Origin: an uncultured Odoribacter sp.
GTDB taxonomy: Bacteria; Bacteroidota; Bacteroidia; Bacteroidales; Marinifilaceae
Direction: 5' to 3'
NCBI GenBank assembly: GCA_910578105.1
Contig: CAJTPD010000017.1
Coordinates: 1 to 14,017 of the forward strand
Length of the DNA stretch: 14,017 nucleotides
The position numbers were made by a program, and so were the translations under genes. This document shows, piece by piece, positions 1 through 6,973 of this stretch (position 1 is the stretch's first letter; every line of letters begins with the position of its first letter). The notes below the pieces were generated by a model. That model saw only the letters and a list, made by a program, of their open reading frames with translations. It made no database searches and was not told the origin of the DNA.

Positions 1-756
1 GGGGGGGGCAATTTGAAGCGTTTTCAGGTGGTCAATTTCTTCCGTTTTTCTGGGGTCGGTTTTTCCGTTTTTTCCAATAGTCAGATAACCGTCTATAAAA
101 GCCTGTTTCAGTCCGGCTTTGAAAATGGAGAAGTATGTAGAAGCTGTGTTTTGAGAAATTGTACCTCGCTTAGTACCGCCTTGCGGTGCGTTCATTATGA
201 ATTGACGGAACGATTCTACCAGCTTTAAGTCTATTTGCGAAAAGAGGATGGTATCGCCTTTTGCAAATATCTTTAGCAACTCATGAACTCGTCTCCAGTT
301 GACAATGATAGAATCAGAACTATGGGCATGTCTTGTTCGTTGCACATGGTCGAAGTATTCGATAAAATTGCTTCGGGAGCGTTCTAATTGTTCTGCCTGT
401 TCAGCATCGGTATCGGCATAAAGAGCCGCATTGTCATATTCCTTTTGCCGTAGGCTTCTGACCTTATCGGCATAGATACATGATTCTTGGTCTAATTGAG
501 CCTTGCATTGTATAATACCGTTCAGGTCTCGCTTTGGCTTATAAGTGGTTTTGCCATCGGCATTAGTCCTTGCATTACGTGATTTATCCCAAATAGGTGT
601 CGTAATTGTACGATTGAGATATTCACGAACTCTTTGCGGAGTATCTTTCCCGGATTGGAACACAGGATAAGATTCCACATAAAGATACCACTCATCACGA
701 TATTCAGACTTACGGAGCTTTACCGACACTCGTGTATTGACTAATGCTTTCTTCAT
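1..756 (-). CDS. Tyrosine recombinase/integrase of a Bacteroidales mobile element, N-terminal part only
   Basis: The frame is open without a stop from the ATG at 756 to the window edge, giving 252 codons. The first ~100 residues resemble the N-terminal arm-DNA-binding region of Bacteroidales integrases (VSVKLRKSEYRDEWYLYVE, later a TPIWDKSRN stretch). Residues ~135-225 resemble the SAM-like core-binding domain; the stretch SQNTASTYFSIFKAGLKQAF is highly typical of conjugative or mobilisable transposon integrases in this group. The catalytic domain with its R-H-R-Y residues would lie beyond the edge, so activity cannot be judged. Such enzymes cut and join the attachment sites of the element. 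The start is fixed by an ATGA overlap with the stop of the upstream helix-turn-helix gene, suggesting translational coupling. The last ~25 residues, ending at a run of eight G on the plus strand, do not look like the family continuation I expect, so the edge may contain a sequence error. Confidence 0.88.
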   Translation of the reverse strand, partial: MKKALVNTRVSVKLRKSEYRDEWYLYVESYPVFQSGKDTPQRVREYLNRTITTPIWDKSRNARTNADGKTTYKPKRDLNGIIQCKAQLDQESCIYADKVRSLRQKEYDNAALYADTDAEQAEQLERSRSNFIEYFDHVQRTRHAHSSDSIIVNWRRVHELLKIFAKGDTILFSQIDLKLVESFRQFIMNAPQGGTKRGTISQNTASTYFSIFKAGLKQAFIDGYLTIGKNGKTDPRKTEEIDHLKTLQIAPP

Positions 757-1313
757 CGCTTCATACCTTTATATAAGTTATCAATTTCTTTCTTGGGTAC
801 ATATACAAAGTTACCTATCTGCCGGGTAGGGATAGAGTATTTGCGTATATGAAGATAAACTGTACTTTCATTTACAAGAAACTTCTCTGTGATTTCTCCA
901 ATGGTGTAACAGTCTTTTGGCTCCAGACTATACAGCTTGGCAATAGGCTTTGGCTTTGTGAGAGCTTTCTTTCGGAGAGGATAGAGTTTCATCAATTCTT
1001 CTTTTGATAGTAAAGTCTGCCTTTCTCCGGCATTCACACTTGGGATTGTACCCTTACGAATCAAGCGGTAAAGAGTTTCTTTGCTTATGCCAAACAAAGC
1101 GTATGCTTCAGGAACTGTGATGTACTCTTTGGACTTTGGTATCTTCTTGACCACATCGTCCAACCGTTGCAATCTCAGTTCTTCATCCTTGCGCCGTTTC
1201 CATGCAATTTTGGAACATTTGGGAGAGCAATACCACGATTCAATGGTTTTGGCCATAAAGGTCTCTCCACAAACCTTGCATTGACGTGTTATTTCAAATT
1301 TCGCTGCTGGCAT
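753..1313 (-). CDS. Zinc-finger plus double helix-turn-helix DNA-binding protein (excisionase/regulator type)
   Basis: The 186-residue protein has three visible parts. Residues 12-33 form a probable treble-clef zinc site (C12-x2-C15 and C29-x3-C33). Residues ~64-110 form a MerR/excisionase-like helix-turn-helix (ITVPEAYALFGISKETLYRL), and residues ~135-182 form a second copy of the same fold (CYTIGEITEKFLVNESTVYLH). Single HTH_17-type proteins of this sort serve as excisionases or directionality factors in Bacteroidales elements; a tandem pair could bridge two DNA sites. The stop overlaps the integrase start (ATGA), so the two genes are one operon and the protein probably steers recombination or controls the operon. 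Helically phased repeats lie 50-95 bases upstream and are candidate targets. The role is inferred from fold and position; I cannot assign a named family. Confidence 0.85.
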   Translation of the reverse strand: MPAAKFEITRQCKVCGETFMAKTIESWYCSPKCSKIAWKRRKDEELRLQRLDDVVKKIPKSKEYITVPEAYALFGISKETLYRLIRKGTIPSVNAGERQTLLSKEELMKLYPLRKKALTKPKPIAKLYSLEPKDCYTIGEITEKFLVNESTVYLHIRKYSIPTRQIGNFVYVPKKEIDNLYKGMKR

Positions 1314-1362
1314 AATTCACTTTTTTGCTTATATATCTCATTCTCAATACCGCCATTTTTAC

Positions 1363-1409
1363 AAGTGTCATATTATCTACTTTTAAGTGTCGGTACAATT
1401 ATGGTACAA
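1363..1409. repeat. Helically phased direct repeats in the element leader (putative operator)
   Basis: AAGTGTC occurs at 1363-1369 and again at 1385-1391, a 22-base period (two helical turns). GGTACAA follows at 1392-1398 and 1403-1409, an 11-base period (one turn). All copies therefore face the same side of DNA. They sit between the putative -10-like box and the start codon of the helix-turn-helix gene. This fits binding sites for that protein or for the integrase arm domain; the assignment is inference. Confidence 0.5.
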
Positions 1410-1440
1410 ATATACAACAAAAATCCGAATAATAAGCAAA
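1407..1440 (-). promoter_or_regulatory. Putative promoter of the helix-turn-helix/integrase operon
   Basis: On the minus strand a perfect Bacteroidota -7 box, TATATTTG, occupies 1414-1407. A TTTG sits upstream at 1440-1437, giving a 22-base spacer, slightly longer than the usual 19-21. Transcription would begin near 1400 and leave a leader of roughly 85 bases containing the phased repeats. If real, the element extends at least to ~1440. Confidence 0.5.
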
Positions 1441-1467
1441 GTCAAAGAGAAATAATATAAAAAGAAA

Positions 1468-1496
1468 TAGGGCATAACTCATTGAGTTACACCCTA
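1468..1496 (-). terminator. Symmetrical hairpin, terminator of dnaK and probably bidirectional
   Basis: The structure reads TAGGG, CA, TAACTCA, T, TGAGTTA, CA, CCCTA. The outer five and inner seven base pairs are perfect and are separated by a CA/CA internal loop; the central bases would form a small loop. T-rich DNA follows on both strands: TTTCTTTTTA on the minus side and TTCTTATTTTTA on the plus side. It lies 36 bases past the dnaK stop, which faces it, so it most likely ends dnaK transcription and insulates the gene from the element. Confidence 0.75.
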
Positions 1497-1531
1497 CATT
1501 CTTATTTTTAGTTATCGTTGTTTACCGATAC

Positions 1532-3448
1532 TTACTTCACCTCCTCGAAGTCCACATCGGTTACTTCCTGATCTTTGCCATTGTTGTTAGACTGTCCGGC
1601 GTTCGGATTGCCTTGGGGACCTTGCTGTGCATTCCCTTGCTGTTGTGCCTGGGCGTTATACATTTCCTGAGAGGCAGCCTGGAAAACATTGTTCAGTTTG
1701 TCTATAGCGGCATTGATAGCAGCAACATCCTGATTTTTGTGAGCGTCTTTCAGTTCCTGAAGAGCAGATTCAATCGGTGCTTTTTTGTCAGCTGGCAGTT
1801 TGTCTCCAAATTCTTTCAACTGTTTTTCAGTTTGGAAAATCATGGAGTCTGCTTTGTTGATTGTATCTATTTTCTCTTTTTCTTGCTGGTCGGCAGCGGC
1901 ATTGGCAGCAGCTTCGTCTTTCATTCGTTTGATCTCAGCATCTGACAAACCGGAAGAGGCTTCAATCCGGATAGATTGTTCTTTGCCGGTAGCTTTATCT
2001 TTAGCAGATACGTTCAGGATACCATTGGCATCAATGTCAAAAGTCACTTCAATTTGAGGAACTCCGCGTGGTGCTGGCGGTATACTGTCGAGGTGGAAGC
2101 GACCGATAGTCTTGTTGTCTTTTGCCATAGGACGTTCACCCTGGAGAATATGAATTTCTACAGATGGCTGATTGTCCGCAGCAGTAGAGAACACTTCCGA
2201 TTTTTTAGTCGGAATGGTTGTGTTGGATTCTATCAGTTTGGTCATGACGCCTCCCAGCGTTTCGATACCTAATGACAATGGGGTTACGTCTAACAGCAAT
2301 ACGTCTTTTACTTCTCCGGTCAATACTCCTCCCTGGATGGCTGCACCTACTGCTACCACTTCATCCGGGTTAACTCCTTTGGAAGGGGCTTTGCCAAAAA
2401 ATTCCTGTACTTTCTGCTGAACTGCGGGGATACGGGTTGAACCTCCTACAAGAATCACTTCGTCGATATCTGAAGCTTTCATACCGGCATCTTGCAATGC
2501 TTTGCGACAAGGTTCTATCGTTGCCTGAATCAGGCTGTCACACAATTGTTCAAATTGTGCGCGGGTCAGGGTACGAACCAAGTGCTTGGGAATTCCGTTC
2601 ACCGGGAAAATATACGGTAAATTAATTTCAGTAGACGTAGAACTTGACAATTCAATTTTTGCTTTTTCGGCAGCTTCTTTCAAACGTTGATGAGCCATCG
2701 GGTCCTTGCGGATGTCTACTTCTTCATCTTTCTGGAATTCATCTGCCAGCCAGTTGATGATTTTATCATCAAAATCATCTCCTCCTAAGTGAGTGTCACC
2801 GTTAGTAGATTTTACTTCAAATACTCCGTCTCCCAGTTCCAAAATGGAAATATCGAAAGTACCACCACCCAAATCGAAAACAGCAATTTTCTGATCCTGT
2901 GATTTTTTGTCCAGGCCGTATGCCAGAGCGGCAGCCGTTGGTTCATTGATAATACGTTTTACTGTCAATCCGGCAATTTCACCAGCTTCTTTGGTAGCTT
3001 GGCGTTGTGCATCATTAAAATAGGCAGGTACAGTGATTACTGCTTCGTTTACTTCTTGTCCCAGGTAATCTTCGGCTGTTTTTTTCATTTTCTGTAAAAT
3101 CATTGCTGAGATTTCCTGCGGAGAATATTGGCGATTATCAATGACCACGCGGGGAGTATTGTTGTCTCCTCTTACCACTTGGTAAGCAACACGTTTGATT
3201 TCACTTTGTACCTGATCAAAGGTTTCACCCATGAAACGTTTGATAGAATATATGGTTTTTGTCGGATTAGTAATTGCCTGACGTTTTGCCGGATCACCTA
3301 CCTTACGTTCACCATTTTCTACAAATGCTACAATGGAAGGGGTTGTGCGACGACCTTCACTGTTTGGTATTACTACCGGTTCATTACCTTCCATTACGGC
3401 AACGCATGAGTTGGTAGTTCCTAAATCAATTCCTATAATCTTTCCCAT
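1532..3448 (-). CDS. dnaK: Hsp70 chaperone DnaK
   Basis: DnaK is the cytosolic ATP-driven chaperone that binds exposed hydrophobic segments of unfolded proteins, working with DnaJ and GrpE. The 638-residue length is normal for the family. The ATPase domain shows phosphate-1 IDLGTTNS (7-14), the phosphate-2 loop FDLGGGTFD (191-199) and the adenosine motif VGGSTRIP (334-341). The conserved hydrophobic interdomain linker DVLLLDVTP is at 382-390, followed by the substrate-binding domain and helical lid. The tail is rich in Q, N and G and ends in DVDFEEVK, as in other DnaK proteins. No dnaJ or grpE is adjacent, so the gene stands alone here. I see no CIRCE operator (the HrcA site) and no convincing TAnnTTTG box in the upstream 180 bases; a heat-shock-specific or unrecognised promoter is possible. 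The gene is intact despite the neighbouring mobile element. Confidence 0.99.
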   Translation of the reverse strand: MGKIIGIDLGTTNSCVAVMEGNEPVVIPNSEGRRTTPSIVAFVENGERKVGDPAKRQAITNPTKTIYSIKRFMGETFDQVQSEIKRVAYQVVRGDNNTPRVVIDNRQYSPQEISAMILQKMKKTAEDYLGQEVNEAVITVPAYFNDAQRQATKEAGEIAGLTVKRIINEPTAAALAYGLDKKSQDQKIAVFDLGGGTFDISILELGDGVFEVKSTNGDTHLGGDDFDDKIINWLADEFQKDEEVDIRKDPMAHQRLKEAAEKAKIELSSSTSTEINLPYIFPVNGIPKHLVRTLTRAQFEQLCDSLIQATIEPCRKALQDAGMKASDIDEVILVGGSTRIPAVQQKVQEFFGKAPSKGVNPDEVVAVGAAIQGGVLTGEVKDVLLLDVTPLSLGIETLGGVMTKLIESNTTIPTKKSEVFSTAADNQPSVEIHILQGERPMAKDNKTIGRFHLDSIPPAPRGVPQIEVTFDIDANGILNVSAKDKATGKEQSIRIEASSGLSDAEIKRMKDEAAANAAADQQEKEKIDTINKADSMIFQTEKQLKEFGDKLPADKKAPIESALQELKDAHKNQDVAAINAAIDKLNNVFQAASQEMYNAQAQQQGNAQQGPQGNPNAGQSNNNGKDQEVTDVDFEEVK

Positions 3449-3539
3449 AGTGTTAATGTATTTTTTTTACTTATTTATTTATTATTCGTTTTCAGAGTGT
3501 CCGAGGTTTTAAATTCAAACACATTTTATTATTAACAAA

Positions 3540-3549
3540 TGGCATGCCA
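3540..3549. repeat. Perfect 10-base palindrome upstream of dnaK
   Basis: TGGCATGCCA lies 92 bases upstream of the dnaK start and is its own reverse complement. It could be a dimer-binding operator for dnaK, but a palindrome of this length also arises by chance fairly often, so the assignment is weak. Confidence 0.25.
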
Positions 3550-3619
3550 CTAGTTTGGATAAGATGTTTTTTGTAAAAATGGCGGTTTTTTGATAAAAAG
3601 AAAGAAAAAGTGTGTCATG

Positions 3620-3646
3620 AAATCTGACAGAACGGCAGATTTTTTT
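3620..3646 (+). terminator. Orphan terminator-like hairpin in the divergent gap
   Basis: AAATCTG at 3620-3626 pairs with CAGATTT at 3636-3642 across a nine-base loop, and four more T follow to 3646. This has the form of a weak intrinsic terminator on the plus strand. No plus-strand gene ends here, so it would belong to an unannotated short transcript, or it is a chance structure. The stem has only two G-C pairs. Confidence 0.3.
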
Positions 3647-3831
3647 AAGGTTTATAAGATATTTATTGTAGAATTGCTTGTTCGTTTTTGCAACTGTCTT
3701 TCTTGTCCTGATAAAGCCGGAAAAACTGGTCGTTTTGTTTGCCGGGAGAATTGTAAAAGGAGAAAAGCGAGTAAATCATTGGATGCAGATAATTTAGTCA
3801 TATTTTTTATACTTTTGTAAACCATATTTAG

Positions 3832-3859
3832 TTGCAAAAATAAACGACCCTTATTTTTG
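3832..3859 (+). promoter_or_regulatory. Putative promoter of the glycosyltransferase pair
   Basis: A perfect -7 box TATTTTTG lies at 3852-3859, with TTG at 3832-3834 (17-base spacer, a little short). Transcription would start near 3866, about 35 bases before the ATG at 3901. A second perfect box, TACTTTTG, lies at 3810-3817 without a recognisable upstream element and could be an alternative promoter. Confidence 0.5.
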
Positions 3860-3900
3860 TTGATGTAAGACGTTTTTTATTAATGTGTTGCTAGTTGTTC

Positions 3901-6900
3901 ATGGGAAAAAAAACAGAAAAAGCATTCGTCCGTGAGCAAAAACAGGCAGTTCCTGAAGTAACTGTTTTGTATTTTTCTCAGGGGACAGGGAAAGCCCGGG
4001 ATATAGAAAAACTGGAGATGAAAGGGGAAGTAATTGTAATTGATCATCCCTTGGAACAAAAGGAATATATCCGGACAATAAAAAAAGCTCAGTCTGATTT
4101 GATTGTTTTATTTGATGGGGAGCGTTTGCCTTTGACAATATTGTCTTCTGTGGTGCAGCAATATATCCGGGAAAGAAAGAATGGAATAGGTTATATTACT
4201 TCCTCAAAACAGAAATTGTGGCTGGGGTGTATTCTGCATAACTGGAGTGCGGATCCGGCGATTTTGTATTCGCCTTTACTTATAGGAAATAAGTCTGATT
4301 TATTGAAGGCTTATGGTGGTTGTGATTTGGCGGCAGAAGTTATTCCCGGCGTTGCTTATAGTTTACAGAAAACCGGAGGAATAAAGTTTTTTAATTTGAC
4401 GGAAGGAGCGGCAGCGTGTCGTCCTGTTGCTCAGAAAATAAACAAATGGGGAGTATGGAGGAATTATTCTTTGCGTATTCCTGGCTGGTATTTGTTGTCG
4501 GGAGAATTTTTTAAAAATCTTTTTTGTGGAGAAGGGAAAGTGCAACGGGATATGGTTTTCCGGATGTTGTTTTTGTTGTTGGCCTGTTTTGCTTTTGTTT
4601 TTATGCCTTATATCAGCAAGGATTTTGGAGTGACAGGCGATGAGTTTGTGGACCACCGGCATGCCGGTTATGTATTGGATTATTTTGCAAATGGTGACAA
4701 AACAGCTTTGGAGCAGCCTAAAACGGCATTACATTTATATGGTAATTCGGTGCAGGTAATTACGGCTGCTCTTTGTCGTTGGTTTGATGTAGATAATTTT
4801 TATGAACTGAGGCATTTTGTCGGAGGTCTTGTGGGGGCAACCGGTGTTTTGGCTGCCGGATGGATGGGATTGCGTTGGGGCGGTGGTTTATGTGGTTTGC
4901 TTTCTTTGTTGCTGATGTTCTTTACTCCCCGTTTTTTCGGACATAGCATGAATAATCTGAAAGATATTCCATTTGCAGTGGGGTACATGCTTTCTTTATT
5001 TTATACTGTCCGTCTTTTTGACTATTATCCTTTTTTCCGTTTGCGGCATATGCTTGGTTTGATTTTGGGTATAGCTTTGACCTTGGGAACGCGTTCCGGA
5101 GGCTTGCTTCTTTATCCTATGACCTTTATGTATGCGGGTTTATTCTATATTTTACATTATGGAATCGGGCATTTTTATAAATTTGGAAAATATGCCGGGA
5201 AAATCGGACGAATACTGGAAATATTGTTTATTGTTTTTATTTGCAGTTATTTTTTATCTATTCTGTTATGGCCGTTTGCTTTGCAAAAACCGTTGACAGC
5301 TGTGGTTTATTCTTTGTCGAAATTCACGCATTATAATGTAGGACTTCGTACAATATTTGGTGGTGAGCAGATGATGTCCAATATGTTGCCCTGGAATTAT
5401 GCCCCTGAATATTTATGTATCGGGATGCCGATAGTAACGTTGATCGGTTTTTTTGTCTATTTGTTCTATATGTGTATCAGGAAAAAGGAATTTTCTTTGA
5501 TTGGTTTTTTCTTATTATTTGCTGCTATATTTCCGGTATATTGGGTGATTCATTGTCATTCAAATTTGTACGGAGGAATCCGGCATTTGTTATTTGTGAT
5601 GCCTCCGATGGTGGTTATAGCCGGGCGTTTTTGGAGCGAGCTAATTCATGGGGGACGTAAATATTTGAAATTACTGCCGGTATCCGTTTTTGTTGTGTTG
5701 CTGGCGTTACCGGTGGCTCATACTTTTCGAAATCATCCCAATGAATATGTTTATTTTAATGAATGGATTGGCAGATTGAAAGGTGCTTACGGAGACTATG
5801 AAACGGATTATTATTTTAATTCTTTAAAAAGTTCAGCCAATTGGTTCCGGAAAAATATTTTACCGGATTTGCCGCAGGACCGGAAAACTGTAGTTGTGAC
5901 CCAGGCCGCCGGAATAATGGAGTATTATTTTCGGAAAGATACAAATGTGAAAGTGATTTACAGCCGTTATTATGAAAAATATTCAAAGGAGTGGGATTAT
6001 GCTATATTCGGCAATGTTTATATTAGTCCTTATCAGTTAGAAAATAAATTATTTCCTCCGTCAGGTTCGTTATATGCTCCGGTAGTAGACGGGTATCCCA
6101 TGTCTTTTGTATTGAAACGGGATACGAAAATGGAATTGCGAGGCTATCAGTTTGAAAAAGACCGACAGTTTGAACAAGCGATTCAGGTTTTCAAAGAATA
6201 CACCAGAACCCATCTTCAAAATGAAGAAGTCTGGTCCAGGATGGGAAAACTTTATTATATAACCAAACAATTTGAGGAGGCGAAAGAGGTTCTGGAGAAT
6301 GCTTTGAGTTTGCATCCTTTTTTAAATGAAGCTTTATATATGCTGGCTTTGACCAATGCAGAACTGAAAAATTTTTCCGGAGCTTTTGAAGCAGTGGAAC
6401 GTATGTTGGCTGAAAATGAAGCTTCGGCAGACGCTTGGTATTTAAAGGCTTTGTTGCATTACCGGTTAAAGCAGTATCAAAATGCAGTTACTGCATTGAA
6501 TCGGGTGTTGGCTTTTCGTCCGAATTTCGACAGGGCACACATACTTGCGGGAGATATTTTCCGGGATAATAATGATTTTGAGCAGGCGGCAAAAATGTAT
6601 GAACAGGCCTTGAAGTACCGGAATAGCATAAATACAGCTATCCAGTTGGCTGATGCGTGGGTGCGGTTAAAAAAATATAATCAGGCGAAGGAGTTGTTGG
6701 AAAAGGTAAGACAATTTCAGGCTTCTTTTTATCCGATTTATAAAGTAGAAAGCAGAATGTTGCTGCAGGAAGGAAAATTAAGAGAAGCTGATGCAGCATT
6801 GAAGAAAATGGAGGATATTGATGATGATTCGGAGGTGTTCGTGTTGAGGGCGATATATGCGGAATCAATGCACGATACGGAAAAAATGAGAGATATGCTT

Positions 6901-6969
6901 GGACGGGCTTTGGCATTGGAACCGGGTAATGTTGAAGCTCTCAGTTTAAAGAAAAAGTTTTTAGAATGA
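3901..6969 (+). CDS. Membrane GT-C (GT39/ArnT-like) glycosyltransferase with N-terminal degenerate domain and C-terminal TPR repeats
   Basis: I use the ATG at 3901 (1022 residues) rather than the in-frame TTG two codons earlier. Residues ~15-210 look like a cytoplasmic, degenerate GT2-type domain: DLIVLFDGE stands where family 2 enzymes carry their acidic motif. From ~218 many hydrophobic segments follow, in GT-C style. The first outer loop carries GVTGDEF with D247-E248, the acidic pair expected for the catalytic base in GT39/ArnT-like enzymes, and a later MNNLKDIPF stretch is also typical. After the last membrane span a non-cytoplasmic segment leads to several TPR repeats at ~748-1022. GT-C enzymes of this class take sugar from polyprenyl-phosphate sugars on the periplasmic face. 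The next gene, four bases downstream, is a plausible maker of that donor. The acceptor (lipid A, protein or a glycan) cannot be read from sequence. Confidence 0.85.
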   Translation: MGKKTEKAFVREQKQAVPEVTVLYFSQGTGKARDIEKLEMKGEVIVIDHPLEQKEYIRTIKKAQSDLIVLFDGERLPLTILSSVVQQYIRERKNGIGYITSSKQKLWLGCILHNWSADPAILYSPLLIGNKSDLLKAYGGCDLAAEVIPGVAYSLQKTGGIKFFNLTEGAAACRPVAQKINKWGVWRNYSLRIPGWYLLSGEFFKNLFCGEGKVQRDMVFRMLFLLLACFAFVFMPYISKDFGVTGDEFVDHRHAGYVLDYFANGDKTALEQPKTALHLYGNSVQVITAALCRWFDVDNFYELRHFVGGLVGATGVLAAGWMGLRWGGGLCGLLSLLLMFFTPRFFGHSMNNLKDIPFAVGYMLSLFYTVRLFDYYPFFRLRHMLGLILGIALTLGTRSGGLLLYPMTFMYAGLFYILHYGIGHFYKFGKYAGKIGRILEILFIVFICSYFLSILLWPFALQKPLTAVVYSLSKFTHYNVGLRTIFGGEQMMSNMLPWNYAPEYLCIGMPIVTLIGFFVYLFYMCIRKKEFSLIGFFLLFAAIFPVYWVIHCHSNLYGGIRHLLFVMPPMVVIAGRFWSELIHGGRKYLKLLPVSVFVVLLALPVAHTFRNHPNEYVYFNEWIGRLKGAYGDYETDYYFNSLKSSANWFRKNILPDLPQDRKTVVVTQAAGIMEYYFRKDTNVKVIYSRYYEKYSKEWDYAIFGNVYISPYQLENKLFPPSGSLYAPVVDGYPMSFVLKRDTKMELRGYQFEKDRQFEQAIQVFKEYTRTHLQNEEVWSRMGKLYYITKQFEEAKEVLENALSLHPFLNEALYMLALTNAELKNFSGAFEAVERMLAENEASADAWYLKALLHYRLKQYQNAVTALNRVLAFRPNFDRAHILAGDIFRDNNDFEQAAKMYEQALKYRNSINTAIQLADAWVRLKKYNQAKELLEKVRQFQASFYPIYKVESRMLLQEGKLREADAALKKMEDIDDDSEVFVLRAIYAESMHDTEKMRDMLGRALALEPGNVEALSLKKKFLE

Positions 6970-6973
6970 CTTT

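Larger units (their letters stand above)
3449..3900. other. Divergent intergenic gap between dnaK and the glycosyltransferase operon
   Basis: These 452 bases hold no gene I can support. Short open frames on both strands (about 76 and 61 codons, between 3590 and 3837) overlap one another and have no recognisable protein character. Visible elements are a perfect 10-base palindrome TGGCATGCCA at 3540-3549, a hairpin followed by a T-run at 3620-3646, and two Bacteroidota -7 boxes near the right end (3810-3817 and 3852-3859). The dnaK promoter must lie in the left part, but I cannot place it with confidence. Confidence 0.7.

Noticed and set aside
3449..3600. CIRCE heat-shock operator in front of dnaK
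   Set aside because: I looked for TTAGCACTC and its inverted partner; only an unrelated palindrome TGGCATGCCA is present.
3590..3820. Open frame of 76 codons on the plus strand in the dnaK divergent gap
   Set aside because: It runs through the terminator-like hairpin and a promoter box, overlaps an opposing frame of 61 codons, and has no protein-like composition or recognisable motif.
3895..3900. TTG start for the large glycosyltransferase
   Set aside because: It is only two codons before an ATG and TTG starts are uncommon in this group; the ATG at 3901 is sufficient.
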